Source: Nemertoderma westbladi (lineage: Eukaryota; Xenacoelomorpha; Nemertodermatida; Nemertodermatidae). From it: 63,943 bases of DNA. The DNA is taken from NCBI GenBank assembly GCA_032718475.1, contig JAUCBJ010004416.1:1-63943 (forward strand), given 5' to 3'. How positions within the stretch are numbered: the stretch's first letter is position 1; each line of letters begins with the position of its first letter. A model generated the notes under the pieces. The model ran no database searches. It was not told the DNA's origin and saw nothing but the letters and a program-made list of their open reading frames with translations. Both the position numbers and the translations under genes were made by a program. Shown here piece by piece: positions 14,601-26,600 of this stretch.

Positions 14601-17600
14601 AGCATTTAAAATAAACTGATCTCCAGCGCAAATCAACCGCAAGTGAATATAAAGTTTCGTTTATTGTTTTGGTAGAAAATACCGCCACTAAAACCTGCTC
14701 CTTTCCCATAATGTTTTACATTGCATTTAGTGTTTGCGCTAGTTTTGCGACATTAACTCGTAGAAATACAACATTTTATGTTCTAGAACATGTTATGAAC
14801 AATAAATCGTTAATGTTAGTGTTCTTGGAGCAATATTATCTTTATAATATTAATATCATCAGTGATCTTTATTTATATAATGAATGATCTATATAATACA
14901 ACCAATCAGTGATTATCGTAATTCACCTGTTTGTTTTCATCAGATCTGACATTGAACACGATAACGGCTCCATTATAGAGACCAGCTGCAAGTAGGTTTG
15001 AGTAATGGGCTGAGAAGTCCAAGGAGACAACCCCGGATGGTGTCGTAAACAATCGCTCAGGGAAGTCTGGGTTCTTCAGAGACCAACAGCAGACCAGTCC
15101 CGGTCGCTGTTCCTTGAAACCGAACTGTCCGTAACCAACGGCAACAAGGTCCGGGTTCTTGCTGTTCCACGTAATACAAGATACATTGCGACCTTTGGTA
15201 GTTGCGCAATTATAAATCCAAAGCCTAAAAAGAAAATATAATAATTTGTACGGCCAATAGAAATTGTTTTAAGGTTTCAGCTGTTGCTTACTAGTGCATG
15301 TACCGCCCCACCGTCGGTCTCTATATTTCAGCTACGTACCGCCCCACCGTCGGTCTCTATATTTCAGCTACGTACCGCTCAGGTGTCGGTCTCTATATTT
15401 CAGCTACGTACCGCCCCACCGTCGGTCTCTATATTTCAGCTACGTACCGCTCAGGTGTCGGTCTCTATATTTCAGCTACGTACCGCCCCACCGTCGCTCT
15501 CTATATTTCTGCTACGTACCGCTCAGATGTCGGTCTCTATATTTCAGCTACGTACCGCTCAGGTGTCGGTCTCTATATTTCAGCTACGTTCCGCCCCACT
15601 GTCGGTCTCTATATTTCAGCTACGTACCGCTCAGGTGTCGGTCTCTATATTTCAGCTACGTACCGCTCAGGTGTCGGTCTCTATATTTCAGCTACGTACC
15701 GCCCCACTGTCGGTCTCTATATTTCAGCTACGTACCGCTCAGGTGTCGGTCTCTATATTTCAGCTACGTACCGCCCCACCGTCGGTCTCTATATTTCTGC
15801 TACGTACCGCTCAGATGTCGGTCTCTATATTTCAGCTACGTACCGCTCAGGTGTCGGTCTCTATATTTCAGCTATGTTCCGCCCCACTGTCGGTCTCTAT
15901 ATTTCAGCTACGTTCCGCCTCACTGTTGGTCTCTATATTTCAGCTACGTACCGCTCAGGTGTCGGTCTCTATAATTCAGCTACGTTCCGCCCCACTGTCG
16001 GTCTCTATATTTCAGCTACGTACCGCTCAGGTGTCGGTCTCTATATTTCAGCTACGTACCGCCCCACCGTCGGTCTCTATATTTCTGCTACGTACCGCTC
16101 AGATGTCGGTCTCTATATTTCAGCTACGTACCGCTCAGGTGTCGGTCTCTATATTTCAGCTACGTTCCGCCCCACTGTCGGCCTCTATATTTCAGCTACG
16201 TACCGCTCAGGTGTCGGTCTCTATATTTCAGCTACGTACCGCTCAGGTGTCGGTCTCTATATTTCAGCTACGTACCGCCCCACTGTCGGTCTCTATAATT
16301 CAGCTACGTTCCGCCCCACTGTCGGTCTCTATATTTCAGCTACGTACCGCTCAGGTGTCGGTCTCTATAATTCAGCTACATTCCGCCCCACTGTCGGTCT
16401 CTATATTTCAGCTACGTACCGCTCAGGTGTCGGTCTCTATATTTCAGCTACGTACCACTCGGGTGTCGGTCTCTATATTTCAGCTACGTACCGCTCAGGT
16501 GTCGGTCTCTATATTTCAGCTACGTACCGCTCAGGTGTCGGTCTCTATATTTCAGCTACGTACCGCTCAGGTGTCGGTCTCTATATTTCAGCTACGTACC
16601 GCTCAGGTGTCGGTCTCTATAATTCAGCTACGTTCCGCCCCACTGTCGGTCTCTATATTTCAGCTACGTACCGCTCAGGTGTCGGTCTCTATAATTCAGC
16701 TACGTTCCGCCCCACTGTCGGTCTCTATATTTCAGCTACGTACCACTCGGGTGTCGGTCTCTGTATTTCAGCTACGTACCGCTCAGGTGTCGGTCTCTAT
16801 ATTTCAGCTACGTACCGCTCAGGTGTCGGTCTCTATATTTCAGCTACGTACCACTCGGGTGTCGGTCTCTATATTTCAGCTACGTACCGCTCAGGTGTCG
16901 GTCTCTATATTTCAGCTACGTACCACTCGGGTGTCGGTCTCTATATTTCAGCTACGTACCGCTCAGGTGTCGGTCTCTATATTTCAGCTACGTACCGCTC
17001 AGGTGTCGGTCTCTATATTTCAGCTACGTACCACTCAGGCGTCGGTCTCTATATTTCAGCTACGTACCACTCAGGTGTCGGTATCTATATTTCAGCTACG
17101 TACCGCTCAGGTGTCGGTCTCTATATTTCAGCGACGTACCGCTCAGGTGTCGGTCTCTATATTTCAGCCACGTTCCGCCCCACTGTCGGTCTCTATATTT
17201 CAGCTACGTACCACTCGGGTGTCGGTCTCTATATTTCAGCTACGTACCGCTCAGGTGTCGGTCTCTATATTTCAGCTACGTACCACTCGGGTGTCGGTCT
17301 CTATATTTCAGCTACGTACCGCTCAGGTGTCGGTCTCTATATTTCAGCTACGTACCGCTCAGGTGTCGGTCTCTATATTTCAGCTACGTACCACTCAGGC
17401 GTCGGTCTCTATATTTCAGCTACGTACCACTCAGGTGTCGGTATCTATATTTCAGCTACGTACCGCTCAGGTGTCGGTCTCTATATTTCAGCGACGTACC
17501 GCTCAGGTGTCGGTCTCTATATTTCAGCCACGTTCCGCCCCACTGTCGGTCTCTATATTTCAGCTACGTACCGCTCAGGTGTCGGTCTCTATATTTCAGC

Positions 17601-20600
17601 TATGTTCCGCCCCACTGTCGGTCTCTATATTTCAGCTACGTACCGCTCAGGTGGCGGTCTCTATAATTCAGCTACGTACCGCTCAGGTGGCGGTCTCTAT
17701 ATTTCAGCTACGTACCGCTCAGGTGCCGGTCACTATATTTCAGCTACGTACCGCTCAGGTGTCGGTCTCTATATTTCAGCTACGTACCGCTCCAATGTCG
17801 GCCTCGTCTGTTGCAGAGTAGCTGGAACTGACGACTTTAAAGAAATACCGGTAGGTACGACTGCAGCATCACTGTCTGTTGTTGACGGAATCCGATCCAT
17901 ATCCGGTATTATAGGCAGACTACGGTACGCCGCTTGCTTCTCTTGGTAAACGTTTTGTGTTATCTATAGAAATACAGATAGTACCAAACCAACAATCATA
18001 CAAGCGAACTTCCTATATTTATATTCGACACGGGAAACAGGTTTTACTAAACTGTATAATGACATCATTTAATCCTCAAATCAAAAAATATAAGCGACGA
18101 TTCAGATTGGACCATATTTCTAAAAATGCATTGGCTTAATAAATACAACTTTTTTTTAACAGCTGACTTACTTTCCTCCTACTATCCGTATCAAGAAATG
18201 TAATTCATTTTGTTTCAGTTATTTAGGCGTACTAGTACTATCAGACGTCCTATGCCTACAGCTACTACCTGGAAGCTACTACCCGCTACTACCTGGATGC
18301 TACTACACTACCCGATACTACCTGGAAGCTACTACCTGGAAGCTACTACCCGCTACTACCTGGAAGCTACTACCCGCAACTACCTGGAAGCTACTACCCG
18401 CTACTACCTGGATGCTACTACCCGCTACTACCGCTAGTACCTGAAAGCTACAACCCGCTACTACCGCTACAACCTGGAAGCTACCACCCGCCACTACCTG
18501 GAAGCTACTACCCGCTACTACCTGGAAGCTACTACCCGCTACTACCGCTACTACCTGGAAGCTACTACCCACTACAACCCGCTACTACCTGGAAGCTACT
18601 ACCCACTACTACCTGGAAGCTACTACCCGCTACTTCCTGGAAGCTACTACCCACTACTACCTGGAAGCTACTACACTACCCGCTACTACCTGGAAGCTAC
18701 TACCCGCTACTACCTGGAAGCTACTACCCGCTACTACATGGAAGCTACTACCCGCAACTACCTGGAAGCTACTACCCGCTACTACCTGGATGCTACTACC
18801 CGCTACTACCGCTAGTACCTGGAAGCTACTACCCGCTACTACCGCTACAACCTGGAAGCTACCACCCGCTACTACGTGGAAGCTACTACTCGCTACTACC
18901 GCTAGTACCTGGAAGCTACTACCCGCCACTACCTGGAAGCTACTACTCGCTACTACCTGAAAGCTACTACCCGCTACTACCACTACTACCTGGAAGCTAC
19001 TACCCACTACTACCCGCTACTACCTGGAAGCTACTACCCGCTACTACCTGGAAGCTACTACCCGCTACTACCTGGAAGCTACTACCCGCTACTACCTGGA
19101 AGCTACTACCCGCTACTACCTGGAAGCTACTACCCGCTACTACCTGGAAGCTACTACCCGCTACTACCTGGAAGCTACTACCGCTACTACCTGGAAGCTA
19201 CTACCCGCTACTACCTGGAAGCTACTACCCACTACTACCCGCTACTACCTGGAAGCTACTACCCGCTACTACCTGGAAGCTACTACCCGCTACTACCTGG
19301 AAGCTACTACCCGCTACTACCGCTACTACCTGGAAGCTACTACCCGCTACTACCTGGAAGCTACTACCCGCTACTACCTGGAAGCTACTACCCGCTACTA
19401 CCTGGAAGCTACTACCCGCTACTACCGCTACTACCTGGAAGCTACTACCCGCTACTACCTGGAAGCTACTACCCGCTACTACCTGGAAGCTACTACCGCT
19501 ACTACCTGGAAGCTACTACCCGCTACTACCTGGAAGCTACTACCTGCTACTACCTGGAAGCTACTACCCGCTACTACCGCTACTACCTGGAAGCTACTAC
19601 CCGCTACTACCGCTACTACCTGGAAGCTACTACCCGCTACTACCGCTACTACCTGGAGGCTACTACCTGGAAGCTACTACCCGCTACTACCTGGAAGCTA
19701 CTACCCGCTACTACCACTAGTACCTGTAAGCTACTACCCGCTACTACCCGCTACTACCACTAGTACCTGGAAGCTACTACCCGCTACTACCTGGAAGCTA
19801 CTACCCGCTACTACCTGGAAGCTACTACCTGGAAGCTACTACCCGCAATTACCTGGAAGCTACTACCCGCTACTACCTGGAAGCTACTACACGCTACTAC
19901 CACTAGTACCTGGAAGCTACTACCCGCTACTACCTGAAAGCTACTACCCGCTACTACCCGCTACTACCTGGAAGCTACTACCCGCTACTACCTGGAAGCT
20001 ACTACCCGCTACTACCCGGAAGCTACTACCCGCTATTACCACTAGTACCTGGAAGCTACTACCCGCTACTACCTGAAAGCTACTACCCGCTACTACCCGC
20101 TACTACCTGGAAGCTACTACCCGCTACTACCTGGAAGCTACTACCCGCTGCTACCTGGAAGCTACTACCCGCTACTACCCGGAAGCTACTACCCGCTACT
20201 ACCTGGAAGCTACTACCCGCTACTACCCGCAACTACCTGGAAGCTACTACCCGCTACTACCTGGAAGCTACTACCCGCTATTACCACTAGTACCTGGAAG
20301 CTACTACCCGCTACTACCCGCTACTACCTGAAAGCTACTACCCGCTACTACCTGGAAGCTACTACCCGCTACTACCTGGAAGCTACTACCCGCTACTACC
20401 TGGAAGCTACTACCCGCTACTACCCGGAAGCTACTACCCGCTACTACCTGGAAGCCACTACCCGCAACTACCTGGAAGCTACTACCCGCTACTACCCGCT
20501 ACTACCTGGAAGCCACTACCCGCAACTACCTGGAAGCTACTACCCGCTACTACCTGGAAGCTACTACCCGCTACTACCGCTACTACCTGGAAGCTACTAC

Positions 20601-23600
20601 CCGCTACTACCTGGAAGCTACTACCCGCAACTACCTGGAAGCTACTACCCGCTACTACCACTAGTATCTGGAAGCTACTACCGCTACTACCTGGAAGCTA
20701 CTACCCGCTACTACCACTAGTATCTGGAAGCTACTACCCGCTACTACCTGGAAGCTACTACCCGCTACTACCTGGAAGCTACTACCCGCTACTACCGCTA
20801 GTACCTGGAAGCTACTACCCGCTACTACCTGGAAGCTACTACCTGAAAGCTACTACCCACTACTACATGGAAGCTACTACCCGCTACTACCGCTACTACC
20901 TGGAAGCTACTACCCGCTACTACCCGGAAGCAACTACCCGCTACTACCCGGAAGCTACTACCTGGAAGCTACTACCCGCTACTACCCGGAAGCTACTACC
21001 CGCTACTACCTGGAAGCTACTACCCGCTACTACCTGGAAGCTACTACCCGCTACTACCTGGAAGCTACTACCCGCTACTACCGCTAGTACCTGGAAGCTA
21101 CTACCCGCTACTACCTGGAAGCTACTACCTGCTACTACCTGGAAGCTACTACACGCTACTACCGCTAGTACCTGGAAGCTACTACCCGCTACTACCTGGA
21201 AGCTACTACCTGGAAGCTACTACCCACTACTACCTGGAAGCTACTACCCGCTACTACCGCTACTACCTGGAAGCTACTACCCGCTACTACCGCTACTACC
21301 TGGAAGCTACTACCCGCTACTACCTGGAAGCTACTACCCGCTACTACCTGGAAGCTACTACCCGCTACTACCTGGAAGCTACTACCCGCTACTACCGCTA
21401 GTACCTGGAAGCTACTACCCGCTACTACCTGGAAGCTACTACCTGGAAGCTACTACCCACTACTACCTGGAAGCTACTACCCGCTACTACCTGGAAGCTA
21501 CTACCCGCTACTACCGCAAGTACCTGGAAGCTACTACCCGCTACTACCTGTGTTCGCGGTATTTCACTTTATCATAACGCGAGGTACATATTTTTTGGAT
21601 TTATTTTTTTATGAATGTGCCAATATCAGTACTGGGTGCGGGAACATAAAATTTGGGTACATTCGATGGACTGGGGGCGATTTATGGGCGATAATTGGGG
21701 TGACTTACGGGGCGCAGGTATCATATCAGATATTTAAGGGCCAGGGGTGGGAGGCAAAATCAAGCAATACTCTCACCTGTCAGGGTTGCCTGATAGTTAT
21801 TTAGGCCTAGACAACCTCGTTCTACTTCGGTAGTTGGTAACCCGCTAGGCCTGGGGACAAGAACTGCCCTTAGCGGTTCCTGGCCGCCAGTGGCGATTAC
21901 GAGCCTGAAAAGTATTCGGAAAGCTTAGCTGGTTGCGCCAGGGATTTGCGACGGGAACTGACAGATCCTTAGCGGTTCCATGGTGCGTTGGCTACGACTG
22001 AGCCTGAAAGGGACTCGGGCGGAGTCTTCGCATTGGGGACTTGCGAAGGATCGACTGACTGGACGAAGAGGAAGGGTTGGTTCGATGAGGACTGACTTCC
22101 TGGCGTGGGTTCCACGACTGGCGTTAGTACGAGCCTGAAAAGGATTCGGAAAGCTCCGACAGTTGGGACTCACAACGGGCCGACAGACCCCTAGCTAAGC
22201 CGTACCGCTTTCCTGATGACCGATCCGTTTAGGGTTCGGGAAGGGTGGGACGGACATGCGACAGAGTCGAAAGACAGAGGACCGGACTCTAATGGCCTAC
22301 CGACTATTCGGAGCAGGTTCTCGGCTACCGATGCGATTACGAGCCTGAAAAGGATTCGGAAAGCTTAGGTGGTTGGGACTATGCGATGAACCGACAGACC
22401 CCTAGCTAAGCCGTACCGCTTTCCTGATGACCGATCCCGTCAGGGTTCGGGAAGGGTGGGACGGACATGCGAAGGATCAACCGACACTGACACTACGGTA
22501 CCGGGACTAGGACCGAGGGAAAATGGGGAACATTAGTTAGGTCAAAATCTGAAAGCGAACAGTGGGTGATTAAATAATTTACTGTAGGATTTACATTTGT
22601 GTATTATTGTGAATATTTGGTATATTGGTGTGGTATATGGAAGCTACTACCCGCTACTACCTGGAAGCTACTACCGCTACTACCTGGAAGCTACTACCCG
22701 CTACTACCTGGAAGCTACTACCGCTACTACCTGGAAGCTACTACCCGCTACTACCTGGAAGCTACTACCCGCTACTACCGCTACTACCTGGAAGCTACTA
22801 CCGCTACTACCTGGAAGCTACTACCCGCTACTACCTGGAAGCTACTACCCGCGATGTGAGAATGAATCCTCTGTTATGACGGGGTTCCTCAACCTATACT
22901 ATTGTTTACTGCGGGGATGTGAAGAGACAGTTTTGTGTAATAAAATTAGGTATTACATAGAAGAAAAATAGGTTGTTTCACTGTAAAAATTAAAATACAG
23001 ATAACATACATCATACAGATAACAGATATACAGATTTTTCGGCCCTAATGTTAGAGTTTTACGTGACAATGAATAGTTGACAGTAACACCTCACCTGTCG
23101 CTCTATAACAACCAAATCTACTTTAACTTTCTGCGACCTAAGAGCGCTGTCATCAATAGCAGAAGCAGAGACTTCAGAAACACTAGCAGCTATTGTCGTC
23201 ATTACACTGCCACCAAATACTGAATCTAGAGAGAGGAAATAATATATTGGGGTAGACTAGATGTTAGTTTAAATACCAACCCGCATCACCACCAGATGTT
23301 TACCAACCTGTATCACAATCACTACCAGCTGTTTAACAACTGTATCAGTAGCAGCTGTTTACCAACCTGTATCAGCTGTTTACCAACCTGTCTCAGTAAC
23401 AGCTGTTTACCAACCTGTCTCAGTAACAGCTGTTTACCAACCTGTCTCAGTCAGTTCCAGCTGTTAACCAACCTGTATCACAACCACCTAGTTGTACCAA
23501 ACTGTATCAGCTGTTTACCAACTTGTCTCAGTACCACCTGTTTACCAACCTGTATCACTACCAGCTGTTTACCAACCTGTATCAGTAACAGCTGTTTACC

Positions 23601-26600
23601 TACCTGTCTCAGTCAGTTCCAGCTGTTAACCAACCTGCTGTATCACAACCACCTGTTGTACCTAACTGTATCAGCTGTTTACCAACTTGTCTCAGTACCA
23701 GCTGTTTACCAACATGTCTCAGTACCAGCTGTTTACCAACTTGTATCACTACCAGCTGTTTACCAACCTGTATCAGTAACAGCAGTTTACCAACCTGTCT
23801 CAGTCAGTTCCAGCTGTTAACCAACCTGTATCACAACCACCTGTTGTACCAAACTGTATCAGCTGTTTACCAACTTGTCTCAGTACCAGCTGTTTACCAA
23901 CATGTCTCAGTACCAGCTGTTTACCAACCTGTATCATTAGTAGTTGTTTACCAATATGTATTAGATGTTTACCAACCTGTATCAGCTTTTTACCAACCTG
24001 TAGCAGTATCAGCTGTTTACCAACCTGTACCAGCTGTTTACCAATCTGTATCAGTAACAGCTGTTTACCAACCTGTCTCAGTCAGTTCCAGCTGTTAAAC
24101 AACCTGTATCACAACCACCTGTTGTACCAAACTGTATCAGCTGTTTACCAACTTGTCTCAGTACCAGCTGTTTACCAACATGTCTCAGTAGCAGTTGTTT
24201 ACCAATATGTATTAGATGTTCACCAACCTGTCTCAGTCAGTTCCAGGTGTTAAACAACCTGTATCACAACCACCTGTTGTACCAAACTGTATCAGCTGTT
24301 TACCAACTTGTCTCAGTGCCAGCTGTTTACCAACATGTCTCAGTACCAGCTGTTTACCAACCTGTATCAGTAGCAGTTGTTTACCAATATGTATTAGATG
24401 TTCACCAACCTGTCTCAGTCAGTTCCAGCTGTTAAACAACCTGTATTACAACCACCTGTTGTACCAAACTGTATCAGCTGTTTACCAACTTGTCTCACTA
24501 CCAGCAGTTTACCAACATGTCTCACTACCAGCTGTTTACCAACCTTTATCAGTAGCAGTTGTTTACCAATATGTATTAGATGTTCACCAACCTGTCTCAG
24601 TCAGTTCCAGCTGTTAAACAACCTGTATCACAACCACCTGTTGTACCAAACTGTATCAGCTGCTTACCAACTTGTCTCACTACCAGCTGTTTACCAAAAT
24701 GTCTCAGTACCAGCTGTTTACCAACCTGTATCAGTAGCAGTTGTTTACCAATATGTATTAGATGTTCACCAACCTGTCTCAGTCAGTTCCAGGTATTAAA
24801 CAACCTGTATCACAACCACCTGTTGTACCAAACTGTATCAGCTGTTTACCAACTTGTCTCAGTGCCAGCTGTTTACCAACATGTCTCAGTACCAGCTGTT
24901 TACCAACCTGTATCAGTAGCAGTTGTTTACCAATATGTATTAGATGTTCACCAACCTGTCTCAGTCAGTTCCAGCTGTTAAACAACCTGTATTACAACCA
25001 CCTGTTGTACCAAACTGTATCAGCTGTTTACCAACTTGTCTCACTACCGGCAGTTTACCAACATGTCTCAGTACCAGCTGTTTACCAACCTTTATCAGTA
25101 GCAGTTGTTTACCAATATGTATTAGATGTTCACCAACCTGTCTCAGTCAATTCCAGCTGTTAAACAACCTGTATCACAACAACCACCTGTTTTACCAAAC
25201 TGTATCAGCTGTTTACCAACCTGTCTCAGTACCAGCTGTTTACCAACCTGTATCAGTATCAGTTGTTTACCAATATGTATTCGATGTTCACCAACCTGTC
25301 TCAGTCAGTTCCAGGTGTTAAACAACCTGTATCACAACCACCTGTTGTACCAAACTGTATCAGCTGTTTACCAACTTGTCTCAGTGCCAGCTGTTTACCA
25401 ACATGTCGCAGTACCAGCTGTTTACCAACCTGTATCAGTAGCAGTTGTTTACCAATATGTATTAGATGTTCACCAACCTGTCTCAGTCAGTTCCAGCTGT
25501 TAAACAACCTGTATCACAACCACCTGTTGTACCAAACTGTATCAGCTGTTTACCAACTTGTCTCACTACCAGCTGTTTACCAAAATGTCTCAGTACCAGC
25601 TGTTTACCAACCTGTATCAGTAGCAGTTGTTTACCAATATGTATTAGATGTTCACCAACCTGTCTCAGTCAGTTCCAGCTGTTAAACAACCTGTATCACA
25701 ACCACCTGTTTTACCAAACTGTATCAGCTGTTTACCAACCTGTCTCAGTACCAGCTGTTTACCAACCTGTATCAGTAGCAGTTGTTTAGCAATAAGTATT
25801 TAGATGTTCACCAACCTGTCTCAGTCAGTTCCAGGTGTTAAACAACCTGTATCACAACCACCTGTTGTACCAAACTGTATCAGCTGTTTACCAACTTGTC
25901 TCAGTGCCAGCTGTTTACCAACATGTCTCAGTACCAGCTGTTTACCAACCTGTATCAGTAGCAGTTGTTTACCAATATGTATTAGATGTTCACCAACCTG
26001 TCTCAGTCAGTTCCAGCTGTTAAACAACCTGTATCACAACCACTTGTTGTACCAAACTGTATCAGCTGTTTACCAACTTGTCTCAGTGCCAGCTGTTTAC
26101 CAACATGTCTCAGTACCAGCTGTTTACCAACCTGTATCACTACCAGCTGTTTACCAACCTGTACCACTACCAGCTGTTTACCAATCTGTATCAGCTGATT
26201 ACCAACATGTATCACTACCAGCTGATTACCAACATGTATCACTACCAGCTGTTTACCAACCTGTACCACTACCAGCTGTTTACCAACCTTTATCAGCTGT
26301 TTACCATCCTGTCTCAGTGCCAGCAGTTTACCAACCTGTCTCAGTGCCAGCTGTTTACCAACCAACCTGTGTCAGTGCCAGCTGTTTACCAACTTGTCTC
26401 AGTGCCAGCTGTTTACCAACCTGTCTCAGCGCCAGCTGTTTACCAGCCTGTATCAGCACCAGCTGTTTACCAACATGTCTCAGTGCCAGCTGTTTTGTTT
26501 ACCAACCTGTATCAGTGTCAGCTGTTTACCAACATGTATCAGTGCCAGCCGTTTACCAACCTGTCTCAGTGCCAGCTGTTTACCAACCTGACTCAGTGCC

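Noticed and set aside
15284-17949. Two overlapping plus-strand frames of about 850-880 codons
   Set aside because: They are 12-residue repeats from the 36-bp intron 8 array, antisense to DNAI4, and overlap exon 8 on the opposite strand.
22856-22960. Extra DNAI4 exon abutting the second 24-bp block
   Set aside because: An acceptor-like CCCCGCAG exists, but the following sequence has stops in the needed frame, and exons 7 and 8 already join in phase 0.
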